Assembly: GCF_000225705.1 (NCBI RefSeq)
Contig: NZ_JH126467.1
Span: 200,948-264,947, forward strand
DNA from: Collinsella tanakaei YIT 12063
Lineage (GTDB): Bacteria; Actinomycetota; Coriobacteriia; Coriobacteriales; Coriobacteriaceae
DNA length: 64,000 nucleotides
Direction of reading: 5' to 3'
Below the pieces are notes generated by a model that saw only the letters and a list, made by a program, of their open reading frames with translations, was not told where the DNA came from and did no database searches. The position numbers and the translations under genes are program-made. Of this stretch, positions 46,978 to 56,070 are shown one piece after another; positions within the stretch are counted from its first letter, which is position 1; each line of letters begins with the position of its first letter.

Positions 46978-47715
46978 ATGTCCGACCTTTCTACGTTGGG
47001 CCCCTCGTCCATAAAGGGTGCGCTCGAAGCGTTGCTGCTGGTTTCCAGCGATCCGGTAAGCGCCAGCGCGCTTGCGGCTTCGCTTGATGTCGCTCCGGGC
47101 GAGGTCGCATCGCTTCTAGCGGAACTCCAGGTTGAGTATGAGGAGGCGAATCGCGGTTTTCAGCTTCGCGAGGTTGCGGGCGGATGGCGCCTGTTCACGC
47201 ACCCGGCGTTTCACGACCAGGTTGAGGCGTTTGTGCTGTCTTGGGACACCCAGAAGCTCAGCCAGGCGGCGCTCGAGACGCTCGCCGTCATCGCGTACCA
47301 CCAGCCCGTTACGCGAGAGACCGTCAAGGGCATCCGCGGCGTCAACTCCGACGGCGTCATCTCGTCGCTAGCCGATAAGGGCCTTATCCGCGAGATGGGT
47401 CGCGATCCCCAGCGCGGGCAGGCAATTCTCTACGGCACCACGGCGGCATTCTTGGAGAAGTTCGGTCTTCGCAGCGTGCGCGACCTGCCCGATCTTGAGC
47501 AGTTTGCACCGGATGAGCAATCGCGCCAGTTTATTCGCGAACGCTTAAGCGGCCGCTCCATCCAGTCCACCTTAGAGGAGACGGAAGAGGACTTGGAGGA
47601 GGAGCGCGACCTGCTGGGTACCGAGGATGTTCCGGATGCGGACATGGAACTGATCGGCGGCGTCGCCGATGGCGACGCGGATGTTACGGATATGGAAGGC
47701 GGTTCCCATGAGTAG
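46978..47715 (+). CDS. scpB: Segregation and condensation protein B
   Basis: A 245-residue partner of ScpA with two winged-helix domains (about 8-85 and 90-165; ALETLAVIAYHQPVTR and IRGVNSDGVISSLADKGLI are diagnostic). The last 60 residues form a strongly acidic tail not found in shorter homologues. Start ATG 46978; the rluB start lies inside its end (ATGAGTAG, eight-base overlap). Confidence 0.95.
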   Translation: MSDLSTLGPSSIKGALEALLLVSSDPVSASALAASLDVAPGEVASLLAELQVEYEEANRGFQLREVAGGWRLFTHPAFHDQVEAFVLSWDTQKLSQAALETLAVIAYHQPVTRETVKGIRGVNSDGVISSLADKGLIREMGRDPQRGQAILYGTTAAFLEKFGLRSVRDLPDLEQFAPDEQSRQFIRERLSGRSIQSTLEETEEDLEEERDLLGTEDVPDADMELIGGVADGDADVTDMEGGSHE

Positions 47716-48490
47716 CCCCGCATTCCGCCCCGATGAGCGCCTGGTCCCCATGAGGTTGCAGCGGTTTTTGGCCCGTGCGGGCGTCGCGAGCCGCAGGGGG
47801 TCGGAGGATCTTATGACGGCGGGACGCGTCAAGGTGAACGGGCGCATCGCATGCGAGCTGGGAACCAAGGTCGATCCCTTGGTCGATCTTGTCGAGGTTG
47901 ACGGCGTTGCCGTAGTGCTGTCGCGCGGTAAGGCATACCTCATGCTCAACAAGCCCGCGGGCTATCTCACCACCATGCGCGATCCCCAAGGCAGGCCGTG
48001 CGTGGCGGAGCTCGTTCCCGTAGATAAATACCCGGGCCTGTTTCCGGTTGGTAGACTTGATATGGATACCACCGGCTTGCTGCTGTTCACCACTGACGGC
48101 GATTTGGGCCAAGATCTCCTGCATCCCTCAAAGCACGTCTGGAAGACCTATATCGCGTTGGTCGACGGCGATGTGCGCGATGAGGACCTGGAGCCTTTGC
48201 GCCGTGGCATAGAGCTGGACGATGGGCCTTGCCAGCCCGCTCGCTGCCGCATCGTTTCTAGGCGGCTCGCCGCTCCGGTGGCCTACGGCAACGTTCCCGC
48301 GCATACGGGTTTTGTCGAGGTCCAGATTAGAGAGGGCCGTAAGAATCAGGTCAAGCGCATGCTCGGCCGCGTGCACCATCCCGTGTTGCGCTTGCACCGT
48401 TGCCGTTTTGGGGATCTTGATCTGGGTGACCTGGCCTTGGGTTCTTGGCGCGAGCTAGATGAGCGCGAGGTCGCCTTGCTCAGAGGGTAG
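47708..48490 (+). CDS. rluB: 23S rRNA pseudouridine synthase RluB family
   Basis: A 260-residue enzyme of the RsuA/RluB branch. An S4 domain (MRLQRFLARAGVASRR) occupies the first 60 residues; catalytic Asp118 lies in GRLDMDTTGLLLFTTDG. KKTY-type KHVWKTY and REGRKNQVKRML are also typical. Position after scpB is the common one and supports RluB. It is translationally coupled to scpB. Confidence 0.93.
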   Translation: MSSPAFRPDERLVPMRLQRFLARAGVASRRGSEDLMTAGRVKVNGRIACELGTKVDPLVDLVEVDGVAVVLSRGKAYLMLNKPAGYLTTMRDPQGRPCVAELVPVDKYPGLFPVGRLDMDTTGLLLFTTDGDLGQDLLHPSKHVWKTYIALVDGDVRDEDLEPLRRGIELDDGPCQPARCRIVSRRLAAPVAYGNVPAHTGFVEVQIREGRKNQVKRMLGRVHHPVLRLHRCRFGDLDLGDLALGSWRELDEREVALLRG

Positions 48491-48588
48491 CGGTTCGCGA
48501 GTAGAATACCGCTCCTGCTGGTTCGCTTGTATTGATATGTGTTCCGCCGCCCTCGACGGCGCGCGGCTGAACAGAAAGGAGACCGGCG

Positions 48589-49272
48589 ATGATCGTTGCC
48601 ATCGATGGCCCCGCTGGTTCTGGAAAGTCCACCATCGCCCGCGAGATCGCGAGGCGCATGGGGTTTGAGAAGCTGGATACCGGGGCCCTGTACCGCACCG
48701 TCGCCTTTGCCTGCACGCTGCATGGTGTGGATTTGGACGATGAAGACGGGGTCGTCACCCTTTCTCGCTCTCTTGACATCAGCTTTGATTCTGCGGGCGA
48801 GGCTACGCGCATTTCCGTCGATGGGCGCGATGTAAGCGATGATATCCGCACGCCGGCTGTAGACCGCATAGTCTCCAAGGTGTCTGCTTACCCCGGCGTT
48901 CGCGAGGCCATGCTGCCCGTGCAACGGCTTTTTGCCCAAGATCGCGATGTCGTCGCAGAGGGGCGCGATATCGGCACCGTGGTGTTCCCCAATGCGCTTG
49001 TCAAGGTTTTCCTTACGGCTGATCCCCGCGAGCGAGCGCGGCGCCGCGTGCTGCAGCGTCACCCCGGCGAGCAGTTGAGCGATGAGGCTCTTCAGCGCGA
49101 GGTAGATGAGACCCTGGCGGATCTTGAACGTCGCGACAGGCTCGATTCTTCCCGTGAAACCGCGCCCTTGCGCGCCGCCGACGATGCCGTTCGCATCGAT
49201 TCGTCCCGTTTCACCATCGACGAGGTCGTCGACCAGATTCGCGACCTAATCTCTAAGAGGCGAGATTCATGA
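48589..49272 (+). CDS. cmk: Cytidylate kinase
   Basis: A 227-residue kinase that phosphorylates CMP and dCMP. P-loop GPAGSGKS at 7-14, then KLDTGALYRTVA and VAEGRDIGTVVFP. ATG 48589 follows GAAAGGAGA. A TAGAAT box at 48502-48507 could be a promoter but lacks a good -35. Its stop overlaps the plsC-like start (ATGA). Confidence 0.97.
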   Translation: MIVAIDGPAGSGKSTIAREIARRMGFEKLDTGALYRTVAFACTLHGVDLDDEDGVVTLSRSLDISFDSAGEATRISVDGRDVSDDIRTPAVDRIVSKVSAYPGVREAMLPVQRLFAQDRDVVAEGRDIGTVVFPNALVKVFLTADPRERARRRVLQRHPGEQLSDEALQREVDETLADLERRDRLDSSRETAPLRAADDAVRIDSSRFTIDEVVDQIRDLISKRRDS

Positions 49273-49997
49273 AGCTGTTCCATTCAACTTATGATGAGTA
49301 CTACGACGCGGGTGTAGGCGAGTTTCCGCTGCCCATTCGCTGCGTTCGCAATGTCGCCCTCGCGATTGTGTGGGCGTTCGCCTTGTGCATGTGGCGCGCC
49401 CGCATGGAAGACGAGCGGTATATGCTCGAGCGCTCTGATGGTAAGGGCACCGTCATTATCTGCAACCACACCTCTATGGCAGAGGTGGTCTCCATCTGCA
49501 CCTACCTGTGGCGCCGCGGCCGCATCTTCCGTCCTATTTTTAAGAGTGAATTTGGCTCGCATCGCATCGTGGAGTGGGTGTTCTCGCGCGCTGGCGGCAT
49601 TCCCGTCGAGCGCGGCACCGCAGATATGAAAAGTCTTCGACGCGCGCAGCACGCCCTGCAGCGCGGGGAGGATGTTCTTATCTTCCCGGAGGGCACGCGC
49701 ATTCGCACGGATGAGCAGCCGGTCGAGGTCCACGGCGGATTTGCGCTTATGGCGCAGATGGGCAAGACGGATATCACGCCTATGGCCGTGTGCGGTTTTC
49801 GCGATATCACCCCTGCCGGCAAAAAGGTTCCTCGTCCAAAAAAGTGCTGGATGAGGGCCGGCGAGCATGTTTCCTTTAACGATGCGCCCGAGGGCATGAA
49901 GCGCCGCGAGCGCTCCCAATGGGTCGAGGACCTGGCGGTCTCGCGCATGTACACGCTTCGCGACCAGCTCCGCGCCGAGCATCCCGGGAGGTTCTAG
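49269..49997 (+). CDS. plsC: PlsC-like 1-acyl-glycerol-3-phosphate acyltransferase
   Basis: A 242-residue acyltransferase with one N-terminal hydrophobic helix (about 28-42). The first motif reads NHTSMAE (His67, Glu72), so the normal HX4D has Glu in place of Asp. The FPEGTR motif (139-144) is intact. Enzymes of this family make phosphatidic acid for CdsA; the substitution leaves activity uncertain. It overlaps cmk by four bases and is three bases from ispH, an arrangement also seen in clostridia. Confidence 0.88.
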   Translation: MKLFHSTYDEYYDAGVGEFPLPIRCVRNVALAIVWAFALCMWRARMEDERYMLERSDGKGTVIICNHTSMAEVVSICTYLWRRGRIFRPIFKSEFGSHRIVEWVFSRAGGIPVERGTADMKSLRRAQHALQRGEDVLIFPEGTRIRTDEQPVEVHGGFALMAQMGKTDITPMAVCGFRDITPAGKKVPRPKKCWMRAGEHVSFNDAPEGMKRRERSQWVEDLAVSRMYTLRDQLRAEHPGRF

Positions 49998-50000
49998 ACC

Positions 50001-50852
50001 GTGCCTGCATCTGTTATTGAAATCGCTCTGCACGCGGGCGTGTGCTACGGCGTTGAGCGCGCGTTGTCCATGGCATATGCCGCGGCGCATGATGCCGCCC
50101 AACCTGTCCATACGCTCGGCCCTCTTATCCATAACCCCCGCGTTGTTTGCGAGCTTGAGCGCGAGGGGGTTGGGCTTGCCGATTCCGTAGACGATGCGTC
50201 TGCGGGCACCTTGGTCATTCGCGCCCACGGCGTGGTGCCGCAGGTTATCGATGAGGCGCGCGATCGCGGCCTGCACGTAATCGACGCCACCTGCCCCTAC
50301 GTCAAGAAGGTCCACGCCGCCGCGGCCAAGTTGGTCGCCCAGGGATATCAGCTTATCGTGGTGGGGGAGAGCGGGCATCCTGAGGTCGAGGGCATCCTGG
50401 GCCATGCGGGCGGCGCGGCATTTGTTGTAAGCAATGTCGAGGACCTTGATTCCATCGACCTTTGCCGTCGCGTTGGCGTGGTTGTGCAAACCACGCAGAC
50501 TCCCGAGCGCTTGGCGCAGATTGTCTCCGCTCTTGTTCCGCGCGTGGCGGAGGTCAATGTTATCAACACAATATGCAAGGCCACTCATGAGCGTCAGGCC
50601 AGCGCCGCCGATTTGGCGAGCCGTGCCGACGTAATGGTGGTTGTGGGTGGTAAAAACTCGGGCAACACGCGTCGTTTGGCGCAGATCTGCTCTGAGCGCT
50701 GCGCATCCACGCACCATATCGAGGACGATGCAGAGATCGACCCCGCGTGGTTTGAGGGCGCCTCGCTAATCGGCATCACGGCCGGGGCCTCTACCCCCGC
50801 CGCGCACATCGAGCAAGCTCGCTCCGTTATCGCCCGGGCGGTTGGACTATGA
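50001..50852 (+). CDS. ispH: 4-hydroxy-3-methylbut-2-enyl diphosphate reductase
   Basis: A 283-residue iron-sulfur enzyme for the last MEP step, giving IPP and DMAPP. Cluster ligands are Cys15 (GVCYGVERAL), Cys98 (DATCPYV) and Cys192 (TICKATHERQ). It starts with GTG 50001. In many Firmicutes it is followed by or fused to ribosomal protein S1; here the DUF512 gene overlaps its end by four bases instead. Confidence 0.96.
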   Translation: MPASVIEIALHAGVCYGVERALSMAYAAAHDAAQPVHTLGPLIHNPRVVCELEREGVGLADSVDDASAGTLVIRAHGVVPQVIDEARDRGLHVIDATCPYVKKVHAAAAKLVAQGYQLIVVGESGHPEVEGILGHAGGAAFVVSNVEDLDSIDLCRRVGVVVQTTQTPERLAQIVSALVPRVAEVNVINTICKATHERQASAADLASRADVMVVVGGKNSGNTRRLAQICSERCASTHHIEDDAEIDPAWFEGASLIGITAGASTPAAHIEQARSVIARAVGL

Positions 50853-52282
50853 GTGATATAGATGTTGTCGACCTTACAGTCCCCGCTTACGCCTCGCAGG
50901 CGTCCAACTATGGTTCGTCTACGCGGCGCGCTCAGGGGGACGGCGCGTTTCATGGCGCGCTGGTAACCGCGGTCCGTCCTGATTCCCCTGCATATGACGC
51001 TGGCATCGAACCCGGCATGTACGTGTCCCGCGTCAACCGCGAGCCATTGACGGATATGATCGTGTGGTTGTGGGAGGCAGATGAGGACGAGGTCGAGCTT
51101 GAGGTCTTCGATCCATCCGACAGCACGACGGCCTCCTGCGTGCTCGAGCGCTTCCCTGGAGAGGACTGGGGGCTTACGTTTAACGACGCCGTCTTCGACG
51201 GTATGCGCACCTGCGTCAACGCCTGCGTGTTTTGCTTCATGACCATGCTGCCTCGCGAGAGCCGCAAGACGCTTACCATTCGCGATGATGATTATCGGCT
51301 TTCATTCCTGCAGGGTAATTTTGTCACGTTGACCAACATGAGCGATGAGGATGTTGAAAACGTCATTTCCAAGAACCTCTCGCCCATGAATGTCTCTATA
51401 CATGCGGTGACGCCCGAGGTGCGCCGCCGTCTCATCGGTAGGAACGCCGCACGCGGCATGGAAGTTCTCGAGCTGCTCATGGCTGCGGGTATTGAGATCC
51501 ATGCGCAGATCGTGCTGTGCCCCGGCCTTAACGATGGCGAGGAGCTTGCGCGCACGCTTGAATACTGCGAGGCCCATCCCCAGGTTACAAGCCTGGGTAT
51601 AGTCCCGCTTGGTTTTACCAAGCACCAAAGCCGTTTTACATCCTCGTATTCACATGACCCGGCTTTGGCGCGCGCCGTCGTCGAGCAGGTGCGCCCCTAC
51701 CAAGACCGTGCTTTCGAGCGCTTTGGTCGACATACCTTCCAGCTCTCAGATGAGTTTTTCATCGCCGCTCGGCTAGACCCGCCTCCGGCTGATTTCTACG
51801 ACGGTTATCCGCAGTTTTACGACGGTATCGGAATGATTCGCTCGTATTTGGACGATACCGATGCCGTGTTGCGCAACCCGTCTCGTATGGTTGCCGTTCG
51901 CGACATCTTGCGCGAGCGCGGTTTTGAGCTCCTCGTTCTATCCGGTGAAGCGGCGCGTCCCACGGTCGCGCGTTTTATTGAGGACGAGTCCCTTGCGGGC
52001 AAGGTTACAGATATTAAGAACCGCTATTTCGGCGGCAACGTCAACGTAACCGGCCTTCTCACCGCCGAGGATATTCTTGAACAGCTGCCCCAAGATTTGG
52101 GCGGTGTTATGCTCATTCTGCCCGAAGTGATGTTCAACGCTAGCGGCCTTACGCTGGACGGGTATCATCGTGAGCAGCTTCTTCAATCACTGGAGAAGCG
52201 CGGGGGCGCGGTTCGCGTGGCTCCCACAACCCCGGCGGAGCTTCTCGATTTCCTCGAAGAGGACCCGCTTTTGCAACACTAG
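50849..52282 (+). CDS. PDZ and radical-SAM-like DUF512 protein
   Basis: A 477-residue protein. A PDZ-like segment (about 34-85, SPAYDAGIEPGMYVSRVN) precedes a radical SAM-like CX3CX2C motif at Cys122, Cys126 and Cys129 (CVNACVFC), then the DUF512 C-terminal domain (FQLSDEFF, LRNPSRMVAVRDI). The reaction is unknown. Such proteins are widely found directly upstream of der, as here (27 bases), suggesting a ribosome- or translation-related role, which is inference. Confidence 0.88.
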   Translation: MSDIDVVDLTVPAYASQASNYGSSTRRAQGDGAFHGALVTAVRPDSPAYDAGIEPGMYVSRVNREPLTDMIVWLWEADEDEVELEVFDPSDSTTASCVLERFPGEDWGLTFNDAVFDGMRTCVNACVFCFMTMLPRESRKTLTIRDDDYRLSFLQGNFVTLTNMSDEDVENVISKNLSPMNVSIHAVTPEVRRRLIGRNAARGMEVLELLMAAGIEIHAQIVLCPGLNDGEELARTLEYCEAHPQVTSLGIVPLGFTKHQSRFTSSYSHDPALARAVVEQVRPYQDRAFERFGRHTFQLSDEFFIAARLDPPPADFYDGYPQFYDGIGMIRSYLDDTDAVLRNPSRMVAVRDILRERGFELLVLSGEAARPTVARFIEDESLAGKVTDIKNRYFGGNVNVTGLLTAEDILEQLPQDLGGVMLILPEVMFNASGLTLDGYHREQLLQSLEKRGGAVRVAPTTPAELLDFLEEDPLLQH

Positions 52283-52309
52283 AGATTCGGACTGTAGGAG
52301 CCTGAATAT

Positions 52310-53647
52310 ATGAAACCCATCGTCGCTATCGTCGGTCGCCCCAACGTGGGCAAGTCCACACTTGTCAATCGTATCGCGCAGACCGCTGATGCCATCGTCC
52401 ACCAGAGCCGCGGCGTCACTCGAGACCGTTCGTATCATGAGGCGGATTGGAACGGACGTAGCTTCACTTTGGTCGATACGGGCGGCATCGAGCCCCTTAA
52501 GAGCGAGGACGTCTTCTCCGCCTCTATCCGAGACCAGGCCCTCGCTGCTTGCGAGGAGGCTGCGGTCATCTTGTTCGTCGTCGATGGCACCACCGGCGTC
52601 ACGGAAGAAGATGAATCGGTCGCCCGCATGCTCAAGCGCGTCAAGGCACCTGTGTTCTTGCTGGTCAATAAACTTGATAACCCTGATCGCGAGGGCGATA
52701 ACCTGTGGGAGTTCTACTCTCTTGGCGTTGGCGAGCCTATTGCCATCTCCGCCCTGCACGGCCACGGTACCGGCGATTTGTTGGACGAGGTTGTCGCGCT
52801 GTTCCCCGAAGAGGACGATCTTACCGCGGAGCCTTCGGATCCCAATTCTCTGTCTGTCGCCATCATAGGCCGACCCAACGCTGGCAAGTCCTCGCTGTTC
52901 AATAAGATTATCGGTTCCGACCGTTCCATCGTATCCGATATCGCGGGTACCACGCGCGACGCCATCGACACCATCGTCGAGCGCGATGGGCGCCGTTATT
53001 GCATGGTCGACACCGCCGGTATTCGCAAGAAGAGCACCGTTTACGAGAACATTGAGTATTACTCTATGGTTCGAGGACTGCGCGCTATCGACCGCGCAGA
53101 CGTCGCGCTCCTGGTGGTTGATTCCACCACAGGCATGACCGAACAGGATCAAAAGGTTGCCAACCTCGCTATCGAGCGCGGTTGCGCACTGGTCATCCTG
53201 CTTAATAAATGGGACCTTCTCAAGGACGACCGCGAGCGCGAGCAGGTTATGGAGACGGTCGACCGCCGTCTCACCTTGGCTCCGTGGGCCAGCGTGCTTC
53301 GCATCTCCGCTCTTACTGGCCGTTCCGTCGAGAAGATCTGGGCGCTTATCGATGCGGCAGCCGCTGCACGCGCCAGCAAGGTGTCTACATCCCGTTTGAA
53401 CCAGATGCTTACCGAGATGCGCGAGTTCGGCCATACCGTGGTGGATGGCAAGCGCCGCCTTCGCATGCATTACGTGACGCAGACCGGCACCAAGCCGCCT
53501 ACGTTCACTTTCTTCGTTAACCATACCGATATGGTGAACGATACGTATCGTCGCTATATCGAAAACCGCATGCGCGCCGCTTTCGATTTCAAAGGTACGC
53601 CTATTCGCCTGCGATTCCGTAAGAAAGATTCCAAGAAGGAGGACTAA
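52310..53647 (+). CDS. der: Ribosome-associated GTPase Der (EngA)
   Basis: A 445-residue protein with two tandem GTPase domains, unique to Der: P-loops GRPNVGKST (9-17) and GRPNAGKSS (187-195), each with DTAG/DTGG switch and NKxD motifs, then a KH-like C-terminal domain (LRMHYVTQTGTKPPTF). It acts in 50S assembly. ATG 52310; plsY follows after eight bases. Confidence 0.98.
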   Translation: MKPIVAIVGRPNVGKSTLVNRIAQTADAIVHQSRGVTRDRSYHEADWNGRSFTLVDTGGIEPLKSEDVFSASIRDQALAACEEAAVILFVVDGTTGVTEEDESVARMLKRVKAPVFLLVNKLDNPDREGDNLWEFYSLGVGEPIAISALHGHGTGDLLDEVVALFPEEDDLTAEPSDPNSLSVAIIGRPNAGKSSLFNKIIGSDRSIVSDIAGTTRDAIDTIVERDGRRYCMVDTAGIRKKSTVYENIEYYSMVRGLRAIDRADVALLVVDSTTGMTEQDQKVANLAIERGCALVILLNKWDLLKDDREREQVMETVDRRLTLAPWASVLRISALTGRSVEKIWALIDAAAAARASKVSTSRLNQMLTEMREFGHTVVDGKRRLRMHYVTQTGTKPPTFTFFVNHTDMVNDTYRRYIENRMRAAFDFKGTPIRLRFRKKDSKKED

Positions 53648-53655
53648 TCCCGCCC

Positions 53656-54348
53656 ATGGATACTTCTGTATCTCCCATTGTAGTCACAGTTATTTGCATG
53701 GCTGTTTGCTACCTGGTTTGCGGTATTCCCTTCGGCCTCATCATCGGTAGGCTCTCCGGTAACGTCGATATCCGTAAGGCAGGCTCGGGCAATATCGGTA
53801 CAACCAACGCGCTTCGCGTCGCCGGTCCCAAGGTCGCGGCGCTCACGCTGTTGTTTGACTGCCTCAAGGGCGTTTTGGGGGTCCTTATTGGGCGCTGGGC
53901 CATCGCTGCATTTGGCTACGGGGCGGGCGCCTCCATTATGGATCCCGGCGCATCGGGCGATGTGTTGCTGGCGCTCGTGGCATTGTCCTGCCTCTACGGG
54001 CACATCTTCTCGCCATACCTTAAATTTCACGGAGGCAAGGGGATCGCGACGGGCGTGGGCGTGCTCTTTGGATTCTGCTGGCCGCTCGCACTTCTTCACC
54101 TGGGCATATTCATCATACTGGTGGCCATAACCAAATATGTCTCCGTGGGGTCAATCACCACGGCCGCCCTTGTTCCGGTTACCGTGTATCTTCTGTTCCC
54201 CCAGATCAGCCTGTCTGCGCTTGCTATCTGGGCAGTGCTGGGTTGGACCGTTGTTTGGGCGCACCGTGGCAACATCTCTCGCTTGCGCGCCGGCACGGAG
54301 TCAAAGCTTTCCTTTACCAAGCGCGCTACCAAGATGGATGGTGAGTAA
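53656..54348 (+). CDS. plsY: Glycerol-3-phosphate acyltransferase PlsY
   Basis: A 230-residue membrane enzyme that acylates glycerol-3-phosphate from acyl-phosphate. The three family motifs are present: SGNIGTTNALR, KFHGGKGIATGVG and the late WAHRGNISRLRAGTE. About five membrane helices. It lies between der and gpsA, the usual order, and supplies lysophosphatidate to the PlsC-like enzyme. Confidence 0.96.
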   Translation: MDTSVSPIVVTVICMAVCYLVCGIPFGLIIGRLSGNVDIRKAGSGNIGTTNALRVAGPKVAALTLLFDCLKGVLGVLIGRWAIAAFGYGAGASIMDPGASGDVLLALVALSCLYGHIFSPYLKFHGGKGIATGVGVLFGFCWPLALLHLGIFIILVAITKYVSVGSITTAALVPVTVYLLFPQISLSALAIWAVLGWTVVWAHRGNISRLRAGTESKLSFTKRATKMDGE

Positions 54349-54353
54349 CAGAC

Positions 54354-55361
54354 ATGAAGATCGCCCTTGTCGGCGCAGGTTCGTGGGGCACGGCCGTAGC
54401 CGGCCTTGTCGCCGATTCCGTCGATTCCGTTGCCATGTGGGCTCATAGCCCGCAGACGGCGGACGGAATCAACTCCAATCACGTCAACCCCCGTTACCTT
54501 GATGGCTATCGTCTACCTGATAACGTTACCGCCTCTTCGTCCCTGCAAGAAGTCATCGATGGCGCCGAGGGCGTGATCTTTGCCGTGCCCTCGACGCATC
54601 TTCGATCCGTTGCTCATGAGGCTGCGGTTTATCTGGACGATTCCGTTCCGGTGCTTTGCCTTACCAAGGGCGTGGAACTTACTTCAGGCTTGTTGATGAC
54701 CGAGGTCATAGGAGATGAGATAGGTCATCCCGAGCGCATCGCAGCGCTATCTGGCCCTAATCACGCCGAAGAGATTTGTCGCGGGGGCCTATCTGCCGCC
54801 GTCATCGCCTCGGAGGATCCGGAGGTGGCCGAGTTCTTCAAGGCGGCTCTTATCTCCCCTGCGCTTCGCGTATACGTTTCTCCCGATGTGGTCGGCGTTG
54901 AGATGTGCGGCGCGACCAAAAATATCATCGCCATCGTGTGCGGCATCTCAGCCGGTTCAGGCTATGGCGATAACACGCTCGCTCTCATTATGACTCGCGG
55001 CCTAGCAGAGATCAGCCGTCTGGTCCATGCGCGCGGGGGAGACCCCATGACTTGCATGGGCCTTGCAGGAATGGGCGATCTGGTCGCCACCTGCACCTCC
55101 GAGCATTCGCGCAACCGTTCTTTCGGCGTCGCGTTCGCCGGCGGCACGTCGCTTGACGAGTACCAGCAGCGCTCCCATATGGTGGTCGAGGGCGCGGCTG
55201 CAGCTCGCAGTGTTTCCGAGCTCGCACGCGAGTTGGGCGTGGATGCTCCTCTTACCTTCGCTCTCGAACGTACGCTCTATCATGGCGGTACCTTGGCGGA
55301 GGCCCTCGAGTTGCTCACGGACCGTTTTCCCACCCAAGAGTTCTATGGCATGGACGATTAG
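54354..55361 (+). CDS. gpsA: Glycerol-3-phosphate dehydrogenase [NAD(P)+]
   Basis: A 335-residue enzyme making glycerol-3-phosphate for phospholipids. NAD(P) site VGAGSWGTAVAGL at the N terminus; ALSGPNHAEEI, CGATKNIIAI with catalytic Lys, and GLAGMGDLVATCTSEHSRNR are diagnostic. Starts at ATG 54354, five bases after plsY, giving direct substrate supply. Confidence 0.98.
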   Translation: MKIALVGAGSWGTAVAGLVADSVDSVAMWAHSPQTADGINSNHVNPRYLDGYRLPDNVTASSSLQEVIDGAEGVIFAVPSTHLRSVAHEAAVYLDDSVPVLCLTKGVELTSGLLMTEVIGDEIGHPERIAALSGPNHAEEICRGGLSAAVIASEDPEVAEFFKAALISPALRVYVSPDVVGVEMCGATKNIIAIVCGISAGSGYGDNTLALIMTRGLAEISRLVHARGGDPMTCMGLAGMGDLVATCTSEHSRNRSFGVAFAGGTSLDEYQQRSHMVVEGAAAARSVSELARELGVDAPLTFALERTLYHGGTLAEALELLTDRFPTQEFYGMDD

Positions 55362-55374
55362 AAAGGCTGGCACC

Positions 55375-56052
55375 ATGCGCGATTCCGTATTGATTTCCCC
55401 CTCGATTCTTTCCGCTGACCTTGCAAACCTTGGTCGCGACCTCAAGATGATCGACAATGCCGACCTCATCCATATCGATGTTATGGACGGCCACTTCACC
55501 CAGAACCTCACGTTTGGATCCGGTGTCGTCGCCGCGGCGAAGCGCTCCTGCGACGTTCCCCTGGATGTCCATATGATGGTTACCAATCCTGACGAGACCA
55601 TCGACTGGTATATCGATGCCGGCGCGGATTACATCACTGTTCATTACGAGGCCTCCGTGCACCTGCACCGTACGATCAAGCACATCCAAGAGCGCGGTTG
55701 CAAGGCCGGCGTTGTCTTGAATCCCGCCACTCCCGTCTGCGTTCTCGAGAGCATTATCGAAGAGCTCGATATGGTCCTGGTCATGAGCGTGAACCCGGGC
55801 TTTGGCGGCCAGTCCTACATCGAGAGTACCTACGCCAAGCTGCGCCAGCTCCGCGGTCTTTGCGAGGCGCATGGCGTGTCTCCCCTCATCGAGGTCGACG
55901 GAGGCGTTTCGTCCAAAAACATCAAGCAGGTGGTTCGCGCTGGCGCCGACGTTCTGGTCGCGGGTTCGGCAGTCTTTGGTGCCGATGATCCTCGTGCCGA
56001 GGTCGATCTGCTTCGCGAGCTCGGTAACCGCGGCCTTGCGGTCAACGCGTAG
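55375..56052 (+). CDS. rpe: Ribulose-phosphate 3-epimerase
   Basis: A 225-residue TIM-barrel epimerase of the pentose phosphate pathway. SILSADLANLG, IHIDVMDGHF, HMMV, MSVNPGFGGQ and EVDGGVS carry the metal and catalytic residues. ATG 55375 follows GAAAGG; a longer open frame upstream overlaps gpsA in another phase and is not real. Confidence 0.97.
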   Translation: MRDSVLISPSILSADLANLGRDLKMIDNADLIHIDVMDGHFTQNLTFGSGVVAAAKRSCDVPLDVHMMVTNPDETIDWYIDAGADYITVHYEASVHLHRTIKHIQERGCKAGVVLNPATPVCVLESIIEELDMVLVMSVNPGFGGQSYIESTYAKLRQLRGLCEAHGVSPLIEVDGGVSSKNIKQVVRAGADVLVAGSAVFGADDPRAEVDLLRELGNRGLAVNA

Positions 56053-56070
56053 CGGATAGGGTCGCGCTCA

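Noticed and set aside
49284..50717. Long antisense frame over plsC and ispH
   Set aside because: The sense genes have clear motifs; the antisense product is low-complexity.
52187..53524. Antisense frame over der
   Set aside because: Shadow of the two-GTPase gene; no ribosome site or domain.
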